From: Pleurotus ostreatus/Saccharomyces cerevisiae fusant
Lineage: Eukaryota > Opisthokonta
Assembly: GCA_024196135.1 (NCBI GenBank)
Contig: JAMQCK010000018.1
Location: 124,001 to 188,000, forward strand
Length of the DNA: 64,000 bases
Direction: 5' to 3'
The notes beneath the pieces were generated by a model, which worked only from the letters and a program-made list of their open reading frames with translations, was not told the origin of the DNA and made no database searches. Each line of letters opens with the position of its first letter. The stretch's first letter is position 1. Below, piece after piece: positions 35,048 to 46,317 of this stretch. A program made the position numbers and the translations under genes.

Positions 35048-37729
35048 ATGCCCACGCCCACGCTCAAAGAATCAAAGGTCGACTGCCTGATCATAGGAGC
35101 GGGTCCCAGCGGACTTTTTTGCGCTAATGGGCTTGCGAGGGCAGGCCTTAACATTCGCGTAGTTGACAGACGGTTGGCGAACGAGTTCTTCACCTCTACC
35201 TCTCAGAAATAATGACTATCTTACAAGACCAGAGCGAGTTTCGAATGGTCACGCGGACGGCATCCAGCCTCGTACAATAGAGGTTTTCCAGGTAAGTTAC
35301 GAGCTTCTGTCTGCTTTTCGTCTTTCGAATTGGGCTCTTTATGCTTACTCCGCGCGTAGAGCTACGGCCTCGAAGAGCGCTTACTCAAACAGGCCAATCA
35401 AATGCACATGGCCGCCTTCTATAATCCTGGGGCAGATGGTGGCATCGAGGTAAGCACCGAGGAGCCCTCGACTGGCAGGTGTACTGACTCCTTTCCTCAG
35501 CTTACCGAGCGTTGTCCCGCGGTCAATGCGCCTGGCGCGCGCTACCCATTCAAGGTACGTTTCCTCGAATCTAACGGAAGCATCACACCTGGATCTTCGA
35601 ACATAGGCCACCCTGCACCAAGGCGCTATTGAGGAGATTTTCGTCGACTCGATGGAATCAATGGGTGTTCATGTGGATCGACCGACGGAGCCGCTGTCCA
35701 TGCACGCTTCTGACGACGAGAAGGAACTGAGCGACCCTCAGACCCACCCGATCCGCGTACGTGTCTTTCCCTTCCCAAGTGTGTCAGTCAACGATCTGTA
35801 TGGCCTTTTCGTGCGAGTAATCCCACGATGATCAGCCGCTTCTTCTGTCGCAATCGTGCTCTCTCTTCTCCTTCAACTCGGATCCGTTCCGCGTTTGATC
35901 GAATCCTTGTCTGTCGAGATGTCGACTTTACTCACACTGCATCGACACTTCTTGCTGATCCCCACCCACAGGTCGTCCTGCGCCACATCGACACCGGCGA
36001 GACCGAGCTCGTGCACGCCCGCTACGTCGTCGGCGCCGACGGCGCTCACTCTTGGGTGCGCAAGACACTCGGGATAGCGCTGGACGGCGAGCAAACGAAC
36101 TATACATGGGGCGTCATCGACTGCGTCCCCGACACCGACTTCCCGGACATCCGCAACTGGTGCGGCATTCACTCGGCCAGCGGGTCGTGCATGATCATCC
36201 CGCGCGAGGGTGAGAAGGTGCGACTGTATATTCAGCTGGATGAACGGCAAGCGGAGGAGTTCACGTCGGCGGGGCGCGTGGACAAGTCGAAGACGACGGT
36301 GGACCGAATATTAGAGGTACTGATTGGTGGCACCGAATTTCTTGCGCCGATGAGCTGACTATTGCCTAGGTAGCGCAAAGGACCTTCCATCCGTATAGGA
36401 TAGGTGTACAGGGCGACGTGGAATGGTGGACAATATACAAGAGTGGGTGCTGCCACTCGCCCTCAAGCATATTTGCTGACGTTGCTGCAGTTGGACAGCG
36501 AGTCGCTTCCGCCTATTCCTCCTTCAGCAATCGTGCATTCATTGTCGGAGATGCATGCCATACGCACTCCCCCAAAGCAGGTATGTGCGTCCTTTGACGC
36601 GCCAGGAAGGCATCTGACCCTTGCTTATCAGGCCAGGGCATGAACGCAGGCATGTTGTACGTACCCTTTTGACTTTTTGTCGCTCTGTATCTCATTGGCT
36701 CGCAGAGACTCGCATAATCTGAGTGCGCTCCCTAAGCATCGTTTTCATGGCCTTCGCTGACGTTTACTACAGTCTGGAAGATGGCACATGTCATCAGGGG
36801 TAGCGCACATCCCAATATATTGCAGACTGTGCGGTAATTTTTAGGACTCATTGACGCCCTGCTAACGTCCTACAGTACGAGTTCGAGAGGCGAACCTACG
36901 CACAAGACCTCATCAACTTCGACAAGAAATTCGCAGGACTGTTCTCCGGAAAGCCTCGAACGAAGGCAAACTTGAACGGCGTTTCTCACAAGGACTTCTT
37001 GCAGTACGCCCTCGATTCTATTCTGCAACTCGTTCTCATACATTGCCAGTGTCTACCGTACGGCCTCTGGCTTCACAAGCGGGTAAGCACTTTAGTACAC
37101 GCTCGACTTCAAACTAACACTGGCGTAGAGTCGGCGTCCAGTATCACGAGTCTGACATCGTCGACGGACGGTTCCAATACTGTGCACCAAGACTCATTGT
37201 TGGACAAAGGATGCCACCCTACCCCTTTATGCGCGCCGCGGATTCGAGACCGGTCGACGTACAGGACCTTATGCCCGCCGACCTTCGCTTCAAATTGCTC
37301 GTTTTCGCCGGCATTACCTCAGATGCTTCGCAACTGGAAAGGGTGCACGAACTCTCCCGAGAACTGGAGTGCTTCACGTCGTCGCATTCGTTCGACTACA
37401 TTTTTGTCAGCGCCGTCAAGAAGGGCGAGTTACAGAAGGCACAGCTTCCTCCCTTATTTGCGACCCAATGGCCAGAAAAGTGCGACCTATATCTTATTCT
37501 GTACGCATAAATATACGCTAACGAAATATTCAGAATTCTAGTTGACGACCTGGACGCTAGTCGACGGATGGGTGGCCACGGCTACGCCGAGTTTGGGATA
37601 GACGACCGTGGCGCTGTCGCCATAGTGAGGCCAGATGGCTATGTTGGGATGCTGGCGCCATACGACCAGGTGAAGGACCTGAAGGCGTACGTGGCCAGAA
37701 TGTTTGTCATTCCGACTGGGATGAGATAG
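35048..37729 (+). CDS. FAD-dependent aromatic hydroxylase, phenol 2-monooxygenase type
   Basis: This flavoprotein hydroxylates phenolic rings using NADPH and O2. The N-terminus has the dinucleotide fold VDCLIIGAGPSGLFCANGLA. HADGIQPRTIEVFQSYGLEE follows after two introns. The DG motif is VVGADGAHSWVRKTLG, and the second FAD motif is FIVGDACHTHSPKAGQGMN, spliced onto DSHNLIWKMAHVIRG. The C-terminal third (SRRPVS-like region, PADLRFKLLVFAG, GHGYAEFGIDDRGAVAIVRP followed by DGYV) is the thioredoxin-like dimerisation domain of phenol hydroxylases. Stop TAG is at 37727-37729. About ten introns, all compatible with an intact frame. It diverges from the NRPS across a shared promoter, so hydroxylation of an aromatic unit of the peptide, or of its starter, is a reasonable guess. 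Confidence 0.88.
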
Positions 37730-38524
37730 GCCTTGAATCACGGAAGGGGAGCGCGCAATTCAATGAATGGTTGGCACAGTCTTCAGCGTGAATTGGGGAA
37801 GGAATTGAGTCGGATTGCTGCCCGTGAAACGAACGATGGTGGCGCTCGCCATTTACGCTTCGGACTTCACTTCCGTAGTCGTGTGCGTCGTGCTATCGCT
37901 CGACAGTCAAGTGAGTGGTCTAGTATTCAGTACACTCCCTGCATGACTCGCACATAGCGTTGCTCTGCATGGTAGCGGGTCCGGTTCATACTCGGGGCAT
38001 TCTTCCGATGGCAGCGCGCTCTTCGCTGACCCACAGGAGAAGGGCGCCATCCTTGAGACTTCATTTTCTGAATTGACGCCAACACAAAAGGATGCCTCGG
38101 ATCTTGGTCATTGCTCGCGCGGTACCTTGGCACCGCGTTCATGAGCCTCGCTTGGGATGTATCACATAGGTGAGCCGAAGTTGAACTAGCGCTGCTTGAT
38201 TGCCACCGAGACTCGAACGTCGAAAGGATCCAATGGGCAATCCGTCGCGGTACCAAACCGAATCGTCTCAAGCTTGGGTTGTTCTGCAAAGAAGCTAGCT
38301 AGAAACGAAGACACCTCCGGGGTCCGCCAGAATAAGTATGTGGCAACCTGATAGCAACGTCACCGCCACTCAAAGACGTAGTGAGTTCACCGTTAAGGAA
38401 TATGGGAGTGGCCTGCACTGCCGACGCACCTGGAATCTTCGCAACTTCGTCTTCAGGTACGCATTCCATTGGTCTCGAGCGAAGGCATGCGCCCGAGGGC
38501 CGAGCATGATCAAAGTGGCTTTTA
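37730..38524. other. Convergent intergenic region, about 0.8 kb
   Basis: This lies between the 3' ends of the hydroxylase and the SNARE gene. No open frame here shows a domain, and I see no repeat. It may mark the right border of the cluster. Confidence 0.5.
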
Positions 38525-39777
38525 TCAGTAGTAATGGAGGAAGAGCAAGCTGAAGCTTGCGCCCAACAAGAAGACAAGGACGAATATTCTACTATCCTTC
38601 GCTCGCCGCCTTGCCTCTCGAAGCTGCACATTACCCTTCTCGACCGTCTCCGTAGCTGATATTGCATCTTCGTAAAGTTGGTCTGTAAGTTCCGTTTGCT
38701 GCGTGAGATGCGTGACTAGTTCCATCTGAAGCGCGCTAATGTCCTGCAGTCGCGACTCTGCTTGCTGCACGGCTTCCAGAGTGTCCTGCACTCCGCGCAG
38801 AATGCTTGCGTTCTCCGCCTCGAACTGCTGTATCTGTGACGAGGACAGCTCGAGGTCGTCGTACTCGTCGTCAGAGACCGTTGAGGCGTAGTCGTCCACC
38901 ACAGGAGGCGCGGTGGATGACGAGGATGTAGAGGGTGTCGCGCCGATGGCGGTCGCTACGGCATCTCCTAGCCAGCTACCGCCCGTAACGCGTGCTGGTT
39001 GGTTCTGCGCAAAGACGGGGTCGACTGCGCCGAGGCCTGCTGCTTCGCGTGCGGCGCCAGAGCCCAATGTCTTCGTGCGCTCCAGCTGCCTCTTGACGCG
39101 CTCCTCTTGCATCTCTTTCTGCGCCTGGCTCGCCTCCGTAAGTCGTCTATTGAGGTACCAGGTGATCCCAGCGTGATGGGCAGCAACGAAGTCAGAGGCT
39201 TTGTCGGAGTCGTCCTGCCGTAACCGTGCAGGCAAGAAACGGTTCAATGGGTTCGCATTCTGTGATACTAGCTGGGCGCGTTCTAGCAAGCCGTCTGAGT
39301 GACATGTCACAATAATGGTAGAGTGTACGCACTCTTTTCTAATGCCTCCATCTCCTTTACTCGATCCGCGCAGCGACTGAGAATGACGCGCGCTTGCAAG
39401 TCGATTTGATCTCGTTCTTCGTTCGTGAGCTGCTTAATACCAGCCCAGGACTCGGCGCCCGCAAGATCTATATTTCTTGTACCCTGTCTGGAAAGGGGGG
39501 ATGGGCGGGCATCGGCATTGAGGTATGGCTTGCGGATGGACGCCAACATGCGCGTTAGAGTGTTTATATGATCCAACTACAGGACGTGAGTGGGACAAGC
39601 ATGGAACGCGTAGAGTGTACGTACTATGGTGCATGCCTCCCTGAGGTATTCCTTGTCAATGCCAGCCGGTCGCGGGGGCTCACGCCTGGAAAGCTTCCGC
39701 CTCTTCGCGTCGGGGTACAACTTCTCTTTCTCGCGCAACAGTTCGCGAAATTCCGAGGTAATGTTCGTGTAGACCAT
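38525..39777 (-). CDS. Syntaxin-18/Ufe1-type SNARE
   Basis: This is an ER t-SNARE for retrograde Golgi-to-ER traffic. The N-terminus MVYTNITSEFRELLREKEKL matches the conserved start of the syntaxin-18 group. A helical region holds LDHINTLTRMLASIRKPYL and LTNEERDQIDLQARVILSRC. The Qa-SNARE helix is ENASILRGVQDTLEAVQQAE followed by SRLQDISALQMELVTHLTQQ. The protein ends with a tail anchor FVLVFLLGASFSLLFLHYY. Two or three introns are visible. The length of about 370 residues fits the family. Housekeeping. Confidence 0.85.
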
Positions 39778-40263
39778 TCTAGACAGTCCGATAATTCACT
39801 GAGCGGGGAGAATGGGAGGTGATACAGGAAGTAAATGCAGGTGGAGGCAGGATACAACCTTCTGGACGGTGGCTGGGATGGCGGCCAACGCGAGCATGAC
39901 GCGCGCCACGTTCAGTTCAGACGCCACAAATCCAGCCGTGGGAAATCCCTTCCATACACGAATTCTCTCGCTGAAGTTTTCCAACTCACCACCTCCTTCC
40001 ATCTGGATGATCTTGCCGGTGTAGAGCCCATGCAGCCGGAGTCATTCGAAATACGGTGGCAGAAGAATATGTCCTCGTTTGAGGCCAGATGTATGTCACT
40101 CACTACCTCTGGCCATAGTCTGGATAAACATGTCATCGTTCGTCTCTCGCAAAGCGACTGAAGAGCCTCTTATCCATTCCCTTCGCAAATATGTGTTACA
40201 GTATACATAGCAATCCCAAATGAAACAATGTATCAACGAATGCAAACACTGCAGCCTCGTTAC
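39778..40263. other. Region with overlapping short frames on both strands
   Basis: These 486 bases separate two minus-strand genes. A plus-strand frame of 108 codons (39835-40161) and minus-strand frames of 68-74 codons overlap here. None has a recognisable domain. Most likely it is the SNARE gene promoter. Confidence 0.4.
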
Positions 40264-41787
40264 TCAGACATACCCATCGAGCTGAGTGGCTGCCAGTGGC
40301 GCTGTTGGTCGCTCCTGCAATGGCGAGGCCATAGGACGCGACGCGCAGATGTATCGCCGTGTAATGCATTGCGCGATCGTCGACTGCCACAGTCTAAACC
40401 ATTCACCTTCGCGGATGCCCACAACCTTCCGCGAACCCATCGGTGTTTGGATGACAGCAGAAGGACCAGCTGCAGACGAATATATTGAGCCTAGAGATGA
40501 GGATGCTCCTGGGGTTTCTGAAGACTCGAAAGACGGCGGCACATCTTTTTTGAGTTTACTCGGTGTCGTGTCGGATGTTACTGAGTCCCACCGCTTCATG
40601 GCGAAGGCTGCGCCGGCGACCTTCCACCGTCCCCCACCTCGCTTATGGAAGCGCTTGAAGAGCCAGATGAAAGGAAAGATGAGCAGGACGATGGATAAGA
40701 ACTTGAGCCATTTGTTGGACAATGTGCGCGAGAGGCGGTTGTCTGGGCGAATGTAGATCTTGTTCCGGAGCGTTCGAATTTCCACCGACACGGTGTCGTG
40801 GTAAAAGGTGCCGATGTACAAGCGAACGGCGTCCTCCAGCTGTTGGATGTTCCAGCCGTAGAGCGTCTAAGTTATGTGATTAGCCACTGGGGCAACGGCA
40901 AGGTCTGATATCCCACCTTCACGAACACAAACTCCTTCAAGTATTTCGGGCTCGCGCAGTATTTGTCGGCCCAGTCGCGCACAGTGTGCGAGCTTAGCAG
41001 TGTCCCAGCACTTTCGAGGTCACCGCTATCGAACGCGGGTTCCAATATCCAAGGTGGTATACCCCTCAGCCAGCGTTCCTCGGCCCAAGCATCATGCCGC
41101 TTGCGCTCAGAGCGAGCGACCCTCTGCTTGCCATGCGGTCCTTCAACCTCTTGCACCATGAGACCACGATATGCAGGCTCGTGATCTGCGACAGTCCAGT
41201 GCACTGGGGGAAGAGGGGGCTCGACGTCGATGGCGAAGGAGAAGTCGGTGATAGTCTCGGAGTAGTGTTCTGTCGTAGTGCGCCCGTCACGAGTAACTTG
41301 ACGCGTTCTGTGCTCGGTATGAGTGCCCTCGCAGGTGATACGCAGAACGGGAGGTGCAGGGGACTGGGACAGGAGGAAACGATACAGCGCTTCACCTGTA
41401 AGGGAAGAGCGCGTTCAGTGTAGGCCGCTGATAATGTACGATCTACGCACCGTCTTCGTTCAGGTGCTTATCATGGGAGACAATATTTCCATTGCTGTCC
41501 GTGGTGTATTCCGCCTCGTAAGGCGCAAAATCCGGGGGCGGTTCCTCGACCGCGGGACTGTTGGAAGTGTAGTCCACGATGGTCGCGTCGTACGGAGGAA
41601 GGCCGAAGAGATCGTCCTGCCCGGCTTTGCTGGTAGATGGCTGGATGCCCAGGGCAGGGCCTAAGCCGGAAGGCTCGCCGGAGTTGATGTAGTCCTGGCG
41701 AGCTCCGTCTCTGTCCTCCAGGTCCTCGCCCAGGTCAAGCAGGGGTCGCGTTTCTTCCCGTCCATTGGGACGACCTGTCTGAGACAT
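40264..41787 (-). CDS. Conserved fungal single-span membrane protein, function unknown
   Basis: The N-terminus is acidic and polar (MSQTGRPNGREETRPLLDLG) with a PPY-like motif (FGLPPYDATIVDY). A middle region reads like a beta-rich domain (EHYSETITDFSFAIDVEPPL, HWTVADHEPAYRGLMVQEVE, RWLRGIPPWILEPAF). The segment FVFVKTLYGWNIQQLEDAVR leads into a beta-rich part and one hydrophobic span (WLKFLSIVLLIFPFIWLFKR). The tail is Ser/Pro-rich and ends TQLDGYV. The architecture resembles a conserved but uncharacterised fungal family; I cannot name a function. Three introns are likely. Confidence 0.7.
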
Positions 41788-42392
41788 GTTATCGTTGCCG
41801 TGTAGATGAGTACCGTGTCGAGGTAGTGTCAGAGCCTGAGCCAGTGACTAACAACGTGCTGGAAGGCTGACTGGCAGTGACAGTCGAATGCAAAGCCAAG
41901 CGCGAGGCTGCGCGCCACAAGGCTCTCGGACCGGTTTGCGGGATCATATGCGCATATGGTAAGCGTTAACGCCGAAATGTTCGACTGTCATGCCCGGCGA
42001 ACGAGATACTGTATCCAGGCCTTCATCAACTTTGTGTGAGACTGAGCGGCATTTCCTCAGCGGCAGGGTTGCTTGTATTCTGATCCAACGCTCACGGAGT
42101 GCGGAAAAGATCGTGCGGGTCGAATTAGTCGATGGAGGGGGTCCACGATGCGCCCATACGCGTAGCGAGCCGCCTCTACGACATGACGGCTACACCTCAA
42201 AATTGGCGGAGAAGGCAAACGAGAAAATCCTTCAATCGGCAACCGTGCGCGGCGCGCCACATTAAACTGCGGCTATGATACTAAGCACGCTATGTGCCGG
42301 ACTTCGCAGCATAGAGGAAGGGTGACCAAGGATATATTCACGCCATATGTTCCATGTATCTGTATCTAGCCTCGAAAGAAGAGCAGAGTGTT
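41788..42392. other. Intergenic region, about 0.6 kb
   Basis: This holds the promoter of the membrane protein gene and the F-box gene 3' region. I see nothing further in it. Confidence 0.45.
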
Positions 42393-44159
42393 TCATCGCT
42401 CATCTATCCGTATAAAGGCAACGGTGTCTAATATCCGAAGAAGGAAGGGCAAAACAAAGGAAGGTGAGGCGACCATACGTACTAAACAGCGCTCACAAGT
42501 TGGATCATATAATGAGACGCTTCCAGTGCGTTTGATTAAGGCCATGGGCAGCAAGGCGCCGCAGTTGCAATCGCCTGCGATAACGCTCATTCTGACAGCA
42601 TCCAAAGGACCCTGGAAATGCATCGTTACAAAAGCCCTGAAGCATCGACAGTCGTACTTACGACAATAATCGTTCTCGTCGGAAATCACGAGCCGGCAGA
42701 CGGTATGCTCGGCAAGCGCGACGATATCGTCGTCCTCTACGTACGAGCAGTTGATCATAACCAGCTCCCCGATCGGTGTATGTCCCTCCGTCCGCTTCTT
42801 GCGCTCGACAAGATCCAGGAGTGCCTTGCCAGAGACTTGGCCACACCAGCGCAGCTCAAGGGTCGACAAGCGAGGGTTGTTCATTAGCCGTCCGACCATA
42901 TGGTCAGATATATCGCTTTCGTGCAGCCGGAGGTGCCTCAAATGTGGGAGGTTCGAGAAGCAGAAGGAGAACGACGACGATGGCAAATCGATGTCGTGCA
43001 GCTCCAGCATTTCGATCGGCGGAGCACACGAGCCCAGGAAGCGTTCCATATAGTGCGCGAGGGAAAGATTAGGTTCGCCACTGGGCTCGACGCATGAGCG
43101 TACGTGGAGACGACGTAGTAAGGGCGCTTGAAGGAATTCGAGCAGGTTGAACATGCTCTCATTTCCGACGAGCGTCAGCGTTTGAAGGTCCGGCAGAACA
43201 ACCAGCTGCGGTTGGTCATTGACTCGAAGGACGAAGGCGTGCTCCGCCCCTGCCGTCAGGAGAAGCGATAGCTCGCGCAGATTCGTCAGGTCTGCGAGCG
43301 CGCTGGCCAATGCCGACAAGGAGTAGGTGATGGTTGGCTGAGAGGACAGGGATAGAGTCAGGGTCGAGATATGGGCGGGGAGGACCCCAGGCTCCGGAAG
43401 GAACGGGCGAGCGACATGGAGGGTACTGAAGTGTGGCGCTGCCTTGAAGGCCGATTGCATTGGATAGAAATCCTCCGAGCCGACGCCCATGGGCTCAATC
43501 ACCGTGGTTTCCTGCTCGACGGACAGGGATACAGTGCGAAGTTGAGGGAACTCGCGAGGGCGGCCGCACATGTCGAGTATCTGATTGCCCTGAGGAACGG
43601 TGACGGCGGCTACTGTGAAGGTCTCCCATTGCGAAGCCCGGTCGAGGAGGATGTCGAGCGAGCTAGTAACGCGCGCCACGTCGAGCCCGACATCGACGGT
43701 GATACGCAACGGTACCTCTCGCGCGCGACTCAACCAGAAGAGCGTACGCGCATACGGATCGTGTTCATTGGCGCTCACGTAGATGTAGCGCCACAGCGTA
43801 GGGGCTTTAGCCGCCTCGCGCCATTCGGAGCAGACATGCGATACGTAGAGCGGCGTCCGTGTGTAGCCGTCCTGGATGCATTGCTCGAAGATCAGTGCAA
43901 GCAGCTCTTGCGGGAGCTTGCGCGCGAGGGTAATGAGGCCGAGGTATTTCGAAACAGCCTGATGGTGCGTGAGCTTGCGGAGTTGCAGCTCACGAACATC
44001 TTTGAGCAGGCCAGCGATCTCGATGTCCAGGTCCCGTATGATGTCCTCATGGTGAGAGATGTTCTCTTGGATTTCGGAGCGATCCAAGGCGCGGTCCTCA
44101 ACGGAGCTCCGGGGCGCCGGAGGTGAGATGAGCGGTCGAAGCGACCATAGAGAAGCCAT
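42393..44159 (-). CDS. F-box protein with leucine-rich region
   Basis: This is a probable substrate adaptor of an SCF ubiquitin ligase. It is one long open frame of 588 codons. Residues 25-60 form a helix (SEIQENISHHEDIIRDLDIE), and the F-box follows as ARKLPQELLALIFEQCI … PLYVSHVCSEWREAAKAPTL. The rest contains irregular leucine-rich repeats (LSTLELRWCGQVSGKALLDL). A GTAAGT sits in the coding sequence near the end but any intron there would be only about 25 bases, so I read through it. This family is greatly expanded in mushrooms; the substrate is unknown. Confidence 0.8.
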   Translation of the reverse strand: MASLWSLRPLISPPAPRSSVEDRALDRSEIQENISHHEDIIRDLDIEIAGLLKDVRELQLRKLTHHQAVSKYLGLITLARKLPQELLALIFEQCIQDGYTRTPLYVSHVCSEWREAAKAPTLWRYIYVSANEHDPYARTLFWLSRAREVPLRITVDVGLDVARVTSSLDILLDRASQWETFTVAAVTVPQGNQILDMCGRPREFPQLRTVSLSVEQETTVIEPMGVGSEDFYPMQSAFKAAPHFSTLHVARPFLPEPGVLPAHISTLTLSLSSQPTITYSLSALASALADLTNLRELSLLLTAGAEHAFVLRVNDQPQLVVLPDLQTLTLVGNESMFNLLEFLQAPLLRRLHVRSCVEPSGEPNLSLAHYMERFLGSCAPPIEMLELHDIDLPSSSFSFCFSNLPHLRHLRLHESDISDHMVGRLMNNPRLSTLELRWCGQVSGKALLDLVERKKRTEGHTPIGELVMINCSYVEDDDIVALAEHTVCRLVISDENDYCRKYDCRCFRAFVTMHFQGPLDAVRMSVIAGDCNCGALLPMALIKRTGSVSLYDPTCERCLVRMVASPSFVLPFLLRILDTVAFIRIDER

Positions 44160-44699
44160 GAGTGCCGGATTCGTCTATGTCCACGCCCACGCAACGAGGT
44201 AACCTGTGCTGGCGCAGGCGGTCTATCAGTCAATGAGTGCAGAGCGTGTTGGCGTACTGAATGAGTTTCCAAGGGGGTCTCTCGGGTATGGGCGTCTGAG
44301 CTGGAGGTCAAGCGCTGGGCGCCTATGCAGGCGGTGACGACGGTCTAGAAGAAGGATGTGAGTCAGCACCAATCTTCCAGTCGGTCTCTCGGCCCGTGAT
44401 GCCGAAGTCGCGCGTTTGTCGAGATCGAGGACCGCGCAGGCTGCCCTCCTGCTTTGTGCGAGTCTCAGGGTTCATCTCATTCCCTCTCGAACGGTGAGCC
44501 ACAGCCATCCGTCTAGTATGATAGGACAGAATCCCTGCGATGACCGCAGAGTGGAAGCGTATGGACCCATTCACAACGTTGAGCTCGGGTCCACAAGAAG
44601 ACTTGCTAATGTTCTAGATACTGCTGAGGGAATCTGTCCCTACATGGCTACACGTGTAAAACGAAGATAACAAACTAATCAATGCCATTTAGACACATT
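44160..44699. promoter_or_regulatory. Divergent promoter, F-box / Ssu72
   Basis: About 540 bases lie between two divergent starts. No gene or repeat is seen. Confidence 0.45.
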
Positions 44700-45896
44700 A
44701 TGGACCCGCGACGCGCGAGAGACCCACGCCTTGCGCGTCAACCACAACGTCCACCACCTTCCACCCGTACGCCCCCCGTGGCAACTACCCCTTCTAGCTA
44801 CCAAGGATATCCTGCGCAGAATGGCTCAGCGGGGTACGGACCATCCTCATCCTCAATGCCGGCGTATTCTGCCCCAACACCGTCTTACCCTGGGCCACCG
44901 CCATCCGCGTACCCCTCACCAAGTTGGTCGCCCACAAATGTCCCTTTGCAACCCTCGTACGCGGCCCAACCATTACCCTCTGCTAGTGCTGCAGCTGCTG
45001 CTGCCCCAAGTGGTCACCCGCTCCCTTCACTATCCTCTTCGACACCCGAACAAGCAGCGTCCCATAAACCAAGACCATTGTTCTGCGTAGTATGCGCCAA
45101 TAACCAGGTTCGCCATCTCTCGCCCATGTCCTTCCTGCCGGTCATTCATTACTCGCCGCAGAACCGTTCTATGGAAGGCCATTTTGTGTTGATGTAAGTA
45201 CGCATGACGGACTGCAAGCTGCGATTTACCATGAGTGCAGGAAGGCCGGTTACCGCGTTTGTTCGTACGGAACAGGGTCGGCTGTGCGGCTACCAGGCCC
45301 ATCAATAGACAAGCCCAACATATACCCTTTCGGTACCCCGTATAATGCAATTTACGAGGAATTGCAAGCCAAAGACGCCCGATTGTACGTTTAGACCCCT
45401 TTACGCGAAACTTCAGCTCACCTGAGATCAAAGATACACCGCGAATGGCTTGCTCCAGATGCTTGATCGCAATCGAAATGTCAAGTTAGCACCTGAGCGC
45501 TGGCAGGAGGGAAGAACCATGGCCGACGTGGTGATCACTTGCGAGGAGCGGTGCTTTGATGCTGTCTGCGACGGTGAGCGGTATCCTCTATCGCAATCTT
45601 CTCATCCTTACGGGTGCCGAGTATAGATCTATTGACGAGAGGTGGGGACTACAATCGCCCCGTACATGTTATCAACATCGAAATCACGGACAACCACGAG
45701 GAAGCCCTGAAAGCAGGGAAGATCATGTTGGAGCTAGCTGCTGCCGTGAGTCTTCTACTGCTGTTTGCTCTCCGCATGCTTAGGGTCCGGACAGATTGAG
45801 GCCAGCGCGGACCTTGATGAGGACATGGAAAAGATCGTGCAGCGATCTCGGGAGAAGCATCCACATAACTTCATACATGTTGTAGCGTACTATTGA
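44700..45896 (+). CDS. ssu72: Ssu72 RNA polymerase II CTD phosphatase
   Basis: This nuclear phosphatase removes phosphate from Ser5 (and Ser7) of the RNA polymerase II tail and works in 3'-end processing. The catalytic loop is restored across an intron: FCVVCANNQ joined to [11 protein letters not shown], giving CX5R with the cysteine nucleophile. Family blocks follow: [59 protein letters not shown] and [37 protein letters not shown] and the last exon ([14 protein letters not shown]) complete the protein. A Pro/Ser-rich N-terminal extension of about 125 residues precedes the core, which yeast Ssu72 lacks. The start could also be 44682, six codons earlier in the same frame. Confidence 0.93.
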
Positions 45897-46317
45897 GAGG
45901 TGGGCTTCGATGTCTTGATGTGCCTTCTGGCCCTATCATGTTGTCGGGAGATCGACCAGGTTCCACGAACTGTTCGGCTAGCTGCTATCTGCGAGGCGGC
46001 CTCATCTTTCACCGCTTTGGCGATGCCCTCCATGAATGTTTTTGAGCGCGCATGGGCGCGTACTTGACTATCATGCATCTTTGAACCTTGTAGGGTTCTC
46101 GGCCAAGTACGAAGCCGCTGGCCTTCAATGATTAGGCGCCCAAAAGAGCGCTGGCGGCGGTCTATGAGTGCAGCGGAGAAGTGGACAAGCGCCCAACCGG
46201 CTGACCGGGCCGGAAGGGACATTGCCAAATGAGACCAAATCATGAACGCGCGTCGAGAGGACGCGTTGTGCGTGAGCAAGGTACTGCTCATCTGTACCCT
46301 CATTCTCATCGTATACC
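45897..46317. other. Intergenic region, Ssu72 to proteasome subunit
   Basis: This is the promoter of the proteasome gene. A minus-strand frame of 186 codons (45890-46450) overlaps coding sequence of the proteasome gene and looks like a shadow. Confidence 0.5.

Noticed and set aside
38190..38290. Possible tRNA from a GTTCGAGTC-like T-loop word on the minus strand
   Set aside because: The flanking bases do not form a five-pair T-stem, and no acceptor or anticodon stem can be built.
43371..44126. Long plus-strand frame of 251 codons
   Set aside because: It is antisense to the F-box coding region, Arg/Glu-rich as expected for a shadow, with no domain.
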